The notes beneath the pieces were generated by a model. It made no database searches. It worked only from the letters and a program-made list of their open reading frames with translations, and was not told the DNA's origin. Position numbers and translations under genes: made by a program. Shown here piece by piece: positions 11,785-22,921 of a stretch of DNA of 64,000 nucleotides. This DNA comes from Cervus elaphus (taxonomy: Eukaryota > Chordata > Mammalia > Artiodactyla > Cervidae), in contig NC_057815.1 in the NCBI RefSeq assembly GCF_910594005.1, positions 82,445,552 through 82,509,551 of the forward strand, written 5' to 3'. Within the stretch, counting starts at the first letter, position 1, and each line of letters starts with the position of its first letter.

Positions 11785-12118
11785 CACAGGTCCAAAGGTG
11801 GTAATAAATTTTCCTCCAGGATTGATCATAAACAGAATCTCACCTGTAGATAATTTAGATTATCATTCATTTTTCTTAAAATTTAGATTACTTAGATGAT
11901 GAAATTTGAAACTTTTTAATTTGATATGTATGTGTGATTTTGGTATATAGTTAAAGCTCAAGAGATTAAGACTCTAGGGATTTTGGAATTGAATGAATGT
12001 CTCTTGCATGTAGGTTGGATGTGAATTTTGGTAGCCATGGGGTGGACTCTACTGGGATGAATAGCATGCCCTGAAAAGTCATGTACACCCAGATGCTCAA
12101 AATATGACTTTATTTGCA

Positions 12119-12496
12119 GTCCAGTTTAGTTCAGTCGCTCAGTCATGTCTGACTCTTTGAGATCCCATGGACTGCAGCACGCCAGGCCTCCCTGACTTAT
12201 CACCAACTCCTGGAGTTTACTCAAGCTCATGTCCATTGAGTCAGTGATGCAATCCAGCCATCTCATCCTCTGTCGTCCCTTTCTCCTCCTGACTTCAGTC
12301 TTGCTCATCATCAGGGTCTTGGCAAATGAGTCATTTCTTCGCATCAAGTGGCCAAAGTATTGGAGTTTCAGCTTCAGCATCAGTCCTTCCAATGAATATT
12401 CAGGACTTATTTCTTTTTGGATGGACTGGTTCAATCTCCTTGCTGTCCAAGGGACTCTCAAGAGTCTTCTCCAACACCACAGTTCAAAAGCATTAA
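12119..12496 (-). mobile_element. BovB LINE, 3' end fragment, inside the MaLR 3' LTR
   Basis: The antisense BovB 3' end (GTTCAGTCGCTCAGTCATG at the low end) covers the C-terminal coding part, whose frame is open at 12126-12506. A perfect 9 bp TSD, TTATTTGCA, lies at 12110-12118 and 12497-12505, and the MaLR LTR text resumes directly after it. Confidence 0.93.
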
Positions 12497-12520
12497 TTAT
12501 TTGCAATTAGTTAAGATAAA

Positions 12521-12709
12521 GGCTTCCCTGGTAGCTTAGCTGGTAAAGAATCCACCTGCAATGCAGAAGACCCTTGTTGATTCCTGGGTCAGGGATAGCA
12601 CCTGGAGAAGGGAATGGCTACCCACTCCAGTATTCTGGCCCAGAGCATTCCATGGACTGTATAATCCATGGGGTCGCAAAGGGACACGACTGAGTGACTT
12701 TCACTTCTC
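12521..12709 (+). mobile_element. Bov-tA SINE inside the MaLR 3' LTR
   Basis: Full tRNA head (GGCTTCCCTGGTAGCTTAGC) through the body to GACTTTCACTTCTC. An 8 bp TSD, AAGATAAA at 12513-12520 and AAGATGAA at 12710-12717, has one mismatch. It lies only about 25 bp from the BovB insert but is an independent event. Confidence 0.94.
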
Positions 12710-13383
12710 AAGATGAAGTCAAACTGAGTAAACTGACTGTAACTTCAGTATGACTCATGTTCCTTTAAGAAGAAGAAAATTTGTATGCAGAGAAATAGAC
12801 ACACACAGGGAGAAGATAGCCATGTGAAGACAGAGGTTGAAATTGGAGTTTTTCTGCCTGAAGCTAAGGAGTGCTTGAGACGACCAGAACCTGGAAGAGG
12901 CAAAGAGGGAGTTTTTAAAACTTTTACAAAGGACAGGTCCTTGTCAACACCTTCACTTCAGACGTATAGATTCTAAAACTGTGAGAGGGTAAATCTTTGC
13001 TGTTGTTTAGTCACCAAGTTTGTGGTAATTTGTTATAACAATCTAAGCAAACTAATACTATGTAGAACAGATCAGGGAAGGCTTCACAGAGAAATGTTTG
13101 AATTGGTTTTCAAAGAATAAATATGTTTTTTATAAGCAGAAAATAGTAAGATGTTTAAGATAAGAAATGGATGCTCAAATCTTAAAAAAAAGAAAAAGAG
13201 AGAGAAGTTTAATTTCTAAAACAAATGGTGGCTTTAGGATTTTCACAAGAATAATATGAAAATAATAACATGTCAGGTTTATAAGACTGAATACCATTGG
13301 GGCAAATTTGTCATGAAACACCCAGCTATATGGCCTTTGTTATGTTTGAAACTGTAAGAAACTACCAAACTGTTTTCCAAGGT

Positions 13384-14670
13384 GGTTCAGTTCAGTTCAG
13401 TCGCTCAGTCATGTCCAGCTCATTGCAACCCCATGGACTGTAGCCTGCCAGGCTGCCCTGTCCATCACTAATACTTGGAGCCTGCTCAAACTCATGTCCA
13501 TCGAGTTGCTGATGTTATCCAACAGTTACATCCTCTGTCGTCCCCTTCTCCTTCTGCCTTCAATCTTTCCCAGCATCAGGGTCTTTTCCAAGGAGTTGGT
13601 TCTTCCCCTTAGCTAGCCAAAGTATTAGAGCTTTGGCTTCATCTTCAGTCCTTCCAATGAATATTCAGGACTGATTTCCTTTAGGATGGACTGGTTGGAT
13701 CTCCTTGCTGGCCAAGGGACTTTCAGGAGTCTTCTCTAACACATCAGTTCAAAAGCATCAATTCTTCAGCGCTCAGCTTTCTTTATGGTCCAACTCTCAC
13801 ATTCATATGTGACTGCTGGAAAAATCATAGCTTTGGCTAGAGGGACCTTTGTTGGCAAAGTAATGTCTCTGCTTTTTAATAGGCTGTCTAGGTGATCATA
13901 GCTTTTCTTGGAAGGAGCAAGTGTCTTTTAATTTCATGCTTGCCGTCATCATCTGCAGTAATTTTGGAGTCCAAGAAAATAAAGTCTGTTTCCATTTTTT
14001 CGCTATCTATACGCTATAAAGTGATGGGACCAGACGGCATGATCTTCCTTTTTTGAATGTTGAGTCTTAAGCCAGCTTTTTCACCCTCCTCTTTCACTTT
14101 CATCAAGAGGCCCTTTAGTTCTTCTTCATTTTCTGCTATAAGCGTAGTGTCATCTGCATCTCTGAAGTTATGATATTTGTCCCAGCAATCTTGATTCCAG
14201 TTTGTGCTTCATCCAGCTCAGCATTTCTCATGCTGTACTCTGCATATAAGTTAAATAAGCAGGATTACAATATATAGCCTTGCTATTCTCCTTTCCCAGT
14301 TTGGACCAGTCTGTTGTTGCATGTCCGGTTCTAACTCTTGCTTCTTGACCTGCATACAGATTTCTCAGGAGGTAGGTACGGTGGTCTGGTATTCTTATCT
14401 TTTTAAAGAATTTTCCACAGTTTGTGATCCTCACAGTCAAAGACTTTGGCGTTAGTCAATAAAGCAGAAGTAGATGTTTTTCTGAAACTCTCTTGCTTTT
14501 TCAATGATCCAACGGATGTTGAAGCCTCGCTTAGAGAATTTTGAGTGTTACTTTGCTAGCGTGTGAGATGAGTGCAATTGTGTGGTAGTTTGAACATTCT
14601 TTGGCATTGTCTTTCTTTGGGATTGGAACGAAAGCTGACCTTTCCAGTCCTGCTGCCACTGTGGAGTTTT
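13384..14670 (-). mobile_element. BovB LINE, 5'-truncated, with internal deletion
   Basis: Antisense BovB from GGTTCAGTTCAGTTCAG to the CCTGCTGCCACTG region upstream of RT. An internal deletion near 14519-14521 joins GGATGTTG directly to AAGCCTCGC, removing the segment between. Many frameshifts leave only a 70-codon piece (14228-14440). No clear TSD seen. Confidence 0.9.
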
Positions 14671-14710
14671 GGTTATATAATTTAAAATTCCCAACTGCAT
14701 CATGTGATGT

Positions 14711-14889
14711 TGTTCAGCCGATCAGTTGTATCCTACTCTTTGCTATCTTATGGACTGTAGCACACCCATCTTCCACTTCCTCCACTATCTTCCAGAGTTT
14801 GCTCAAACTCACTCCCATTGGGTCAGTGATGCCACCCAAACATTTCATCCTCTGTCCTGCCCTTCTGCTCCATCCTTCAGTCTTTCCCT
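14711..14889 (-). mobile_element. BovB LINE, short 3' fragment
   Basis: Antisense BovB 3' end starting GTTGTTCAGCCGATCAG and ending in the TTCAGTCTTTCCC region. It is more diverged than neighbouring copies. The minus frame at 14714-14929 keeps a trace of the C-terminal protein (MKCLGGITDPMGVSLSK). Confidence 0.85.
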
Positions 14890-15065
14890 CAATATGTAAT
14901 AAGTTCCTTTTTTTCCACATTCTTGGCAATCTGGGGTATGGGTAGTCTTTTTAATTTTAGCCATGTTAGTGAAGGCATAGTAGTATTTTATTGTGATATT
15001 AATTTGCTTTCCCCTATACTAATGATGTAAATATATTTTTTATCTTTGCTATTTAAAAACAAAAT

Positions 15066-15631
15066 AAAGTAAGTTGAATTCAAAGATAAAGTTCTGACCT
15101 CATTAGAAATAAAAGGAGAAAAATCTATCTTTCAAAGATCAATTAATTCTTGCATTTTTTGTTTGAATCCCTCTTCTCTTGATCTAAACCGTCCCTAGAT
15201 TTTAGAAAAATTGAAAAAGAAAAAGTGAAGTGATGAGTTCATATTTTTACAATTGTTTAACACTTGAGACTTGTCATTCATACTCACTGAAGGGTCCTAT
15301 ACTTAACTTCTCAATTTGGGCCCTTCCTGCTAGGTTATATTTTGGATTACATCTTGATTGCATGCTGAATTTAGATTTTATCAAGAAGTAGGGAAATCAT
15401 TGTGCAGTATTTTGGTGATGCAGCTTTTCCAGGTTTAGACAATGCTACAGCCCCCTACTGCTCTGAATGAACATACTGTGGTTCCCTAGTATGCATTTTA
15501 ATAGAACCACTAAGTGATATTACCTTGACTTTTTAAAATTCCATCTATTGCATTTTCTATAACTTTGATTGACTGATGCACAAGGGTCTTAAGTGCTATC
15601 ACTTGTTGACTAAGTATGGAAATACTGATGA
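15066..15631. other. Single-copy sequence, nothing recognised
   Basis: No repeat or gene recognised. The short open frames are not supported. Confidence 0.5.
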
Positions 15632-15800
15632 AGGTGCCCTGGTTTCAGATTCCATCTCTACCACATACTAGATGTGTGACTTTGGCTAAATTGCATAACT
15701 CCTCTATGCCTTGGTGTCCTCATTCATAAAATGGAAAATAATTAAGCATGCCAAAAAATAATGTATGTAAGTCACTTAGAATATGTAATAGGTACTAAGG
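15632..15800 (+). mobile_element. MIR SINE
   Basis: Sense MIR core: TTTCAGATTCCATCTCTACC, ACTAGATGTGTGACTTTGGC, then CATTCATAAAATGGAAAATA and GTAAGTCACTTAGAA. Well aligned over about 160 bp. Confidence 0.85.
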
Positions 15801-16365
15801 ACATGATATTATGAGTCTTTATAATATAAAATATAGTCAACAATTTCACTTTCTGGATACTTGTACATGTAATGTACTTGTACATGTAATAAAGTACATG
15901 GTCTGTGATGTTTCCAATAGGTGAAACATATCTTTTCTTTACTCTGTCATTTCCATTGCAAGAATATTAATAAATAATAAAAAGTTTCTCAATTTATATT
16001 TTTGCAGCAGGTTAGTGAAAATCTTATCCATATGAAGAAGTAGTGATGCATAATGATCTATATTGTCTTTGATTATAAAGGCAGTCCAGCCTATAATAAG
16101 GCAAATATTGGTAGATCTTTTATGAGTCTCTTAAAATTATTTTAATTCAGCCACATGGGGCCAAGTGTCAATTCCAAAGTATTTCCTGGAATGTCAGCTC
16201 AATCAAAATGCTTGATGTTCTCTCCACTTTTTTGATTCGTGTATATGGACATTAGAGATGAAATAAATAAAAAAAATGAATCAAGTTTCTTGATTGCTAA
16301 ATGAGTTGTAGCTTTGTGTTTCTTAATTTCCATACACTTTCAAAGGTCAGGTACAATAGTACATG
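15801..16365. other. Single-copy sequence with a short direct repeat
   Basis: A 17-bp unit (ACTTGTACATGTAATGT type) occurs twice in tandem at about 15859-15892. Otherwise nothing is recognised. Confidence 0.5.
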
Positions 16366-16562
16366 GCCCAGATGGTAAAGAATCTGCCTGCCATGCAGGA
16401 GACCTGGGTTCAATCCCTGGGTCCGGAAGATGCCCTGGAGAAGGGCATGGCAACCCACTCCAGTATTTTTGCCTGGAGAATCCCATGGACAGAGAGCCTG
16501 ACGGGCTACAGTCCACAGCATTGCACAGAGTCAGACACAGCTGAAGCAACTTGGCACAGACA
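16366..16562 (+). mobile_element. Bov-tA SINE, head slightly truncated
   Basis: Begins at CCCAGATGGTAAAGAATC (A-box region). The B box GGTTCAATCCC is intact, as are the body and a GAAGCAACTTGGCAC tail. Little diverged. Confidence 0.93.
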
Positions 16563-17767
16563 AGGACAGCACTATGTGTGAAACTCACCGAAACGATCAG
16601 TGGTTAATTAAAAGTAAAAGGGGTGAGAAATTTTAATTTTTACTTTTCTACTGCTTATCTTTTAATAAGTCGTTGGTCAAATGCTTTTCGATGCTGGTTG
16701 ATGACAGCATTGAAAGAGAGAATGAACTTTACTTGGAGAAAATCATTTCAGATGGAAATACCTCATATTGTTTCCCCGCAGGTAATTTTTACTTACAAAG
16801 AGCTCTGAAAAAATGTATTTTTCCAATTTTAATTATATGACCATTAAGAAGAATGGTTTTCTTTTGCAGTCAGCTAAGAGAATTTCCAGTGGTTTAATGT
16901 GCTTGGAGAACCCAAACCAAGTTATTATTTTATTTTTAATTCAAACTTGGCTTAGATTTGTTCCTCTAGGAGACATATTAGAAGACATTTGGTTTTGAAA
17001 AAATAATAAGAGTAACAATATCAAGGGTTTATGTTATCCACTAATTGTTTTTTTTTTTTTCCCATGCTCTAATGGCTGAAGAGGCCTCTTGGTGAATTTT
17101 GCAAATGTTTGCAGGTGCCGAATGTGTCAAAGTTGCACCTGCAGATTTACATGATTATGCTTCCATAAGCTTCATGCTGCACAGTATATGGTGAATGCAA
17201 TAAAAACAGATGGACCTAGGGACAGCTGGAGTCTGCGAAGAAAAATGAAAATAACAAAGCAACAGCAAAAAAATTTCAGCGAATATATCAGTGTAGTTCT
17301 CATCTTCCATTGGATTAAGGAGTGCAGTAGGTATTTTTCAGCATAGAATCAGCAGCAGTTGAATTATAACTAGGAGAGTAATTGTGCAGACTCCTCGAAT
17401 CAATAATTCAACTAAAGTAACCTGGAATAATGATGTACAATCTTAGGTGCCTCTATGAAAAACTGGGCACACATCTCCCAGGGCCAAGACAATCGCCACC
17501 ATCAGTCTTGCCTTCTCTAAATTCATTATCTGTTGTGTAAGTTCATCAAGTTCTATAGATTCTTCCTTCAACTTGATCCTCTAATTACAGAAATTTCCCA
17601 TTCCCATAGCCAGCAATTAGCCTCCTCATTATTTAACCTGAATTATTGCAAAGATATCCTGCCACTAGCAGGACAAGATGGTATAATGGAAACCATACAT
17701 ATTTTAAAGATATAGTCCTGATTGTGACTGTCATTTATTTGTTTAAGCCCTCCAAACCTTAGGTTAT
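16563..17767. other. Single-copy sequence, about 1.2 kb
   Basis: No repeat family recognised. The part at about 17080-17340 is less AT-rich and free of repeat text. Short open frames at 16623-16808, 16813-16998 and 17533-17715 lack domains. A T-run lies at about 17047-17060. Confidence 0.5.
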
Positions 17768-17973
17768 TGTTTAATTGCTGTGTCATATCCTACTCTCTGT
17801 GACCTCATGGATTGTAGCCTGCCTTTTCTCCTCTCTTCATGGGATTTTCCAGGCAAGAATACTGAAGCTGGTTCCATTTCCTTCACCAGGGGATCTTCCT
17901 GACCCAGTGACTGAACTCACATCTCCTGTACTGGCAGGCAGACTCTTTCCTGCTGAGCCACCAGGGAAGCCCC
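17768..17973 (-). mobile_element. Bov-tA SINE
   Basis: Antisense Bov-tA with its body at the low end and the tRNA head ending GAGCCACCAGGGAAGCCCC. It lies 7 bp from the 3' end of the next BovB. Confidence 0.92.
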
Positions 17974-17980
17974 TAAACTT

Positions 17981-20726
17981 TCAGTTCAGTTCAGTTCAGT
18001 CGCTCAGTCGTGTCCAACTTGTTGTGACCCCATGGACTGCAGCATGCCAGGTCTCTCTGTCCATCACCAGCTCCCAGAGGTTACCCAAACTCATCCCATC
18101 TAACCATCTCATCTTCTGTCATCCCCTTGTCCTCCTGCCCTCAATCTTCCCCAGCATCAGGGTCTTTTCCAGTGAGTCAGCTCTTAGCATCAGGTGGCCA
18201 CAGTATTGGAGCTTCAAAATCAGTCCTTCCAATGAACACCCAGGACTGATCTCCTTTAGGATGGACTGGTTGGATCTGCTTGCAGCCCAAGGGACTCTCA
18301 AGAGTCTTCTCCAACACCATAGTTTAAAACCATCAATTCTTCAGCACTCAGTTTTCTTTATAGTCCAACTCTCACATCCATACTTGACCACTGGAAAAAC
18401 CATAGCCTTGACTAGATGGATCTTTGTTGACAAAGTAATGTCTCTGCTTTTTAATATGCTATCTAGGTTGGTCATAACTTTCCTTCCAAGGAGCAAGCGT
18501 CTTTTAATTTTGTGGCTTCAATCACCATCTGCAGTGATTTTGGAGCCCAGAAAAATAAAGTCAGCTACTGTTTCCACTGTTTCCCCATCTATTTGCCATG
18601 AAGTGATGGGACTGGATGCCATAATCTTAATTTTCTGAATGTTGAGCTTTAAGCCAACTTTTTCACTCTCCTCTTTCACCTTCATCCAGAAGCTCTTTAG
18701 TTCTTCTTCACTTTCTGCCTTAAGGGTGGTGTCACCAGCATATCTGAGGTTATTGATATTTCTCCTGACAATCTTGATTCCAACCTGTGCTTTCTCCAGC
18801 CTAGCGTTTCTCATGATGTACCTGGCATATAAGTTAAATAAGCAGGGTAACATATACAGCCTTGATGTATTCCTTTTCCTGTTTGGAATCAATCTGTTGT
18901 TCCGTGTCCAGTTCTAACCATTGCTTCCTGATCTGCATACAGGTTTCTCAAGAGGCAGGTCAGGTGGTCTGCCATCTCTTTCAGAATTTTCTGTAGTTCA
19001 TTGTGATCCACACAGTCAAAAGCTTTGGTATAGTCAATAAAGCAGAAATAGATGTTTTTCTGGTACTGTCTTGCTTTTTCGATGATCCAGGGGATGTTGG
19101 CAATTTGATCATTGGTTCCTATGCCTTTTCTAAAACCAGCTTGAACATCTGGAAGTTCATGGTTCATGTATTGCTGAAGCCTCGCTTCGAGAATTTTGAG
19201 CATTTCTTTACTAGCGTGTGAGATGAGTGCAATTGTGTGGTAGTTTGAGCATTCTTTGGCACTGCCTTTCTTTGGGATTGGAATGAAAACTGCCCTTTTC
19301 CAGTACTGTGGCCACTGCTGAGTTTTCCAAATTTGCTGGCACATTGAGTGCAGCACTTTTACAGCATCATCTTTCAGAATTTGAAATAGCTCAACTGGAA
19401 TTCCATCACCTCCACTAACTTTGTTCGTAGTGATGCTTCCTAAGGCCCATTTGACTTCACATTCCAGGATGTCTGGCTCTAGGTGAGTTAACACACCATC
19501 GTGATTATCTGGGTCATGGAGAACTTTTTTGTACAGTTCTTCTGTGTATTCTTACCACCTCTTCTTAATATCTTCTGCTTCTGTTAGGTCCCTGCCATTT
19601 CTGTTCTTTATTGAGCCCATCTTTGCATGAAATGTTCCCTTGGTATCCCTAATTTTCTTGAAGAGATCTCTAGTTTTTCCCATTCTATTGTTTTCCTCTA
19701 TTTCTTTGCATTGATCACTGAGGAAGGCTTTCTTATCTCTCCTGCTATTCTTTGGAACTCTGCATTCAAATGGGTATATCTTTCCTTTTCTCCTTTGATT
19801 TTCACTTCTCTTCTTTTCACAGCTATTTGTAAGTCCTCCTCAGACAGCCATTTTGCCTTTTTGCATTTCTTTTTCTTGGGGATGGTTTTGATCCCTGTCT
19901 CCTGTACAATGTCACAAACCTCTGTCCATAGTTTATCATGCACTCTATCAGATCTAGTCCCTTAAATCTATTTCTCACTTCCACTGTATAGTCATAAGGG
20001 ATTTGATCTAGGTCATACCTGAATGGTCTAGTGGTATTCTCCACTTTCTTCAATTTCAGTCTGAATTTGGCAATAAGGAGTTCATGATCTGAGCCACAGT
20101 CAGCTCCCAGTCTTGTTTTTGCTGATTGTATAGAGCTTCCCCATCTTTGGCTGCAAGGAACATAATCAATCTGATTTCAGTGTCGACCATCTGGTAATGT
20201 CCATGTGTAGAGCCTTCTCTTGCGTTTTTGGAAGAGGGTGTTTTCTATGACCAGTGCGTTCTCTTGGCAGAACTCTATTAGCCTTTGCCCTGCTGCATTC
20301 GGTACTCCAAGGCCAAATTCACCTGTTACGCCAGTGTTTCTTTTTTTTTTTTTTCAAGTTATTTTTATTAGTTGGAGGCTAATTACTTTACAATATTGTA
20401 GTGGTTTTTGCCATACATTGACATGAATCAGTCATGGATTTACATGTGTTCCCATCCCAATCCCCTTTGACTTTGTATGTTTGTATTCCAGTCCCCTATA
20501 ATGAAAAGGACATCTTTTTTGGGTGTTAGTTCTAGAAGGTCTTGTAGGTCTTCATAGAACTGTTCAACTTCAGCTTCTTCAGCATTACTGGTCGGAGCAT
20601 AGACTTGGATTACCGTGATAATGAATGGTTTGCCTTGGATATGAACCAAGATCATTCTGTCGTTTTTGAGATTGCATCCAGGTACTGCATTTTGGACTAT
20701 TTTGTTGACTATAATGGACTTGACTA
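17981..20726 (-). mobile_element. BovB LINE, 2.6 kb, interrupted by an L1 tail
   Basis: Antisense BovB from TTCAGTTCAGTTCAGTTCAG through the C-terminal part, RT and linker into the endonuclease region. It is broken at 20341-20466 by an L1 3' end and then resumes to about 20726. Frames: 19494-18889 keeps KVSGGDGIPVELFQILKDD and CFIDYTKAFDCVDHNEL; 18892-18518 keeps NNLRYAGDTT, so the catalytic YADD is mutated to YAGD. 20994-20440 contains an endonuclease piece (MILVHIQGKPFIITVIQVYA, then FIIGDWN). Inactive. Confidence 0.93.
20341..20466 (-). mobile_element. Ruminant L1 3' end, inside BovB
   Basis: A T-run (antisense poly-A) is followed by TATTTTTATTAGTTGGAGGC and GCCATACATTGACATGAATC, which is the antisense ruminant L1 3' UTR. 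It is 126 bp long, strongly 5'-truncated, and BovB text continues on both sides. Confidence 0.92.
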
Positions 20727-20743
20727 TTTTGGACTTTATTGAC

Positions 20744-20854
20744 TGGTGTGGGTAGCATATCCCTTTTCCAGGGGATCTTCCTGACTCAGGAATTGAACTG
20801 GGGTCTCCTACATTGCTGGCAGATTCTTTACCCTCTGAGCTACCATAGAAGCCC
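20744..20854 (-). mobile_element. Bov-tA SINE, head half only
   Basis: Antisense tRNA head plus part of the body: CCAGGGGATCTTCCTGACTC, then TGAGCTACCATAGAAGCCC. The distal body is missing. Confidence 0.88.
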
Positions 20855-21008
20855 ACATACAGCATAAGGAACATGGTCAATAATATTATAATAACTTTGT
20901 ATAGATGGTTACTGAGTTTATCATGGAGATCATTGTATAACATTGTAAACATCAAATTATTATGTAGTACATTGAAATTAATATATGTCAACAAATATAT
21001 ATATATAT
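20855..21008 (+). mobile_element. Artiodactyl L1, 3' UTR end
   Basis: The text ACAGCATAAGGAACATGGTC, AATAATATTATAATAACTTT and GATGGTTACTGAGTTTATC follows the known artiodactyl L1 3' UTR, ending in TATGTCAACAAATATA and an AT-rich tail. Confidence 0.8.
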
Positions 21009-21229
21009 TAATATTCTACATTTTTTTTCCCATTGAGGTTTAAAAAAGACAAATACATTAAATTATAATTAGGGATATAACATTCAATATTTTAGTTATC
21101 TTCCACTGCCTCTCCAGATCCATTCTTTATTATTCCATAAACTTCCATCCACCCTGAAATAGGAGAAGTGAAAATATCAAGACTAATCAGAAGAATATTG
21201 TTATGATTTGGACAACAAATAATGATTGT

Positions 21230-22255
21230 TTGAACTATAAATAGATATGCTGAACTATGGTCAAATTCTATATATTTAAACAGTGAAATAATAACTCATT
21301 GATAAATACTACTGAGGATAAACAGCACTATTTTATGTTAATAAAAGGGCCAATTCATCAAGAGAACACAGCATCCCTAAATGTGTATAACCCTAGAAAC
21401 ATTGCTTCAAAATATATGAAAATATCAAACACTGATATTACTTGAAAGAAGACATAGCAGATACACAATTACAGTATAGAATCTCATCACTCCTCTCTCA
21501 GTAATTGAAAGATCAAGTTGATGAAAAATCAATAATCATGTAACACACTTCAAAAATATCAGCAAGCAACACTTCAGCTGTTCATGAGAGAATGCATCGT
21601 TTCCTCTAGTGCACATGGAATATTTGCCAAAATAAACCATATCCTATGGCACAAAAGTAAGTCTTAATACATTTAAAAGAATTAAAACCGTGGAAATTGT
21701 TTTCTCCAACCACAATAAATCAAAGTGTAAATCAATACCAGAAAAATGACTGGCAAAATTGAAATACATTTTTAAATTAAACAGCATCTTTTAAAATTAG
21801 ATATGTTTTGGAGAAGAAAAATCATAAAACAAATTAGAAAATGTTTTGAACTAAATAAAAATGAAATCACATCCTGTTAAACTTGTGGTTTTTAGCTAAA
21901 GCATGGCTTAATATATATTTATAGTAGTGTTGATATTAAAAAAGAAAAAAGAATCAAAATTAATTATATAAGCTTCTACCTTAGGAAACTAGAAAAATGA
22001 ACAAATTAAATTCAAAGTGAGTAGTGGAAAGAAGATAGTAAAGATAAGAATAGGTACTAATGAAAGTAAAACAAAAAAAAACAAAGAAATTAATAGAATA
22101 ATTGGGATGGCAAATGTGATTACAAGGGGACATGAGAGTGATTAAAATATTGCTAAATGTTACATACCTTTGTTTAAAACTAGACTGTATCCTAAAAAAT
22201 TATCCTAAACTGAACATATCCTAAAATAAATCTAAACTATATCTTACACTTTATT
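21230..22255 (+). mobile_element. Old mammalian L1, ORF2 middle portion
   Basis: Highly decayed sense L1 ORF2 text: GGGCCAATTCATCAAGAGAA, CCTAAATGTGTATAACCC, CTCTCTCAGTAATTGAAAGA, AGTGCACATGGAATATTTGC and AGCTTCTACCTTAGGAAAC. It spans the endonuclease to early RT region. No frame survives. Confidence 0.82.
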
Positions 22256-22274
22256 CACCAAAAAGTATACTTTA

Positions 22275-22573
22275 GGGCTTTAAAGATTTATTTTATTTTT
22301 TTAAGCTAATTTATTTATTTATTTATTTTTATTAGTTGGAGGCTAATTACTTCACAACATTTCAGTGGGTTTTGTCATACATTGATATGAATCAGCCATA
22401 GAGTTACACGTATTCCCCATCCCGATCCCCACTCCCACCTCCCTCTCCACCCAATTCCTCTGGGTCTTCCCAGTGCACCAGGCCCGAGCACTTGTCTCAT
22501 GCATCCCACCTGGGCTGGTGATCTGCTTCACCATAGATAATATACATGCTGTTCTTTCGAAACATCCCACCCT
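22275..22573 (-). mobile_element. Ruminant L1 3' end insertion
   Basis: Antisense L1 3' UTR (TTATTAGTTGGAGGCTAATT, then ACCTGGGCTGGTGATCTGC) with its T-rich tail at the low end. A perfect 16 bp TSD lies at 22259-22274 and 22574-22589 (CAAAAAGTATACTTTA). The minus-strand open frame at 22576-22352 is non-coding 3' UTR. Confidence 0.96.
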
Positions 22574-22611
22574 CAAAAAGTATACTTTAAAAATTATTTA
22601 CATTATGCCAA

Positions 22612-22921
22612 CAACAAGTCCATCCTAAAGGAGATCAGTCCTGGGTGTTCATTGGAAGGACTGATGCTGAAACTCCAGTACTTTGGCCACCTCATGCGAA
22701 GAACTGACTCATTTGAGAAGACCCTGATGCTGGGAGGGATTGGGGGCAGAAGGAGAAGGGGACGACAGAGGATGAGTTGGTTGGATGGCATCAACAACTC
22801 AGTGGACATGGGTTTGGGTGAACTCTTGGAGTTGGTGATGGACAGGGAGGCCTGGTGTGCTGCAATTCATGGGGTCGCAAAGAGTCGGACACGACTGAGC
22901 AACTGAACTGAACTGAACTGA
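22612..22921 (+). mobile_element. BovB LINE, 3' end fragment
   Basis: Sense BovB 3' end. The frame at 22652-22906 keeps YFGHLMRRTDSFEKTLMLGG and SWLDGINNSVDMGLGELLEL. It ends in a repeated CTGAA tail. Little diverged, so relatively young. Confidence 0.93.

Larger units (their letters stand above)
8691..12049 (+). other. MaLR internal region (non-coding relic) with BovB inside
   Basis: This is sequence between the two LTRs. It contains a 76-codon open frame (9168-9398) with no domain I recognise. MaLR internal regions are not expected to encode pol, and I infer that this frame is chance or a remnant. The internal text resumes after the BovB at 11796 and runs to the 3' LTR. Confidence 0.65.
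8245..13063 (+). mobile_element. Complete MaLR (ERVL-related) LTR retrotransposon, interrupted by later insertions
   Basis: A 5' LTR (about 8245-8690) and a 3' LTR (about 12050-13063, with inserts) of the MST/MLT1 type flank an internal region with MaLR-like text. This includes a primer-binding-like TTGGTAGCAGAAG just after the 5' LTR, GTGTAACCTAATGAAG near 9779, and CTTGCATGTAGGTTGG just before the 3' LTR. MaLR elements are non-autonomous relatives of ERVL and code for no enzymes. Three later elements broke it: BovB at 9940-11784, BovB at 12119-12496 and Bov-tA at 12521-12709. Removing them leaves about 2.4 kb. Confidence 0.8.
12050..13063 (+). repeat. MaLR 3' LTR, split by BovB and Bov-tA
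   Basis: The LTR text occurs in three blocks: about 12050-12118, 12497-12520 and 12710-13063. The last holds CCATGTGAAGACAGAGG, GGAAGAGGCAAAGAGGG and the end at AGCAAACTAATAC. It is the partner of the LTR at 8245-8690, in the same orientation. Confidence 0.8.
13325..15065 (-). mobile_element. Old mammalian L1 fragment, split twice by BovB
   Basis: Antisense old L1 text appears in three blocks: about 13325-13383 (CTGTAAGAAACTACCAAACTG), 14671-14710 and 14890-15065 (TTTTAATTTTAGCCATG, then TAATTTGCTTTCCC). Together they follow the known antisense order of an L1 ORF2/3' region, so the intervening BovB pieces are later arrivals. Confidence 0.75.
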
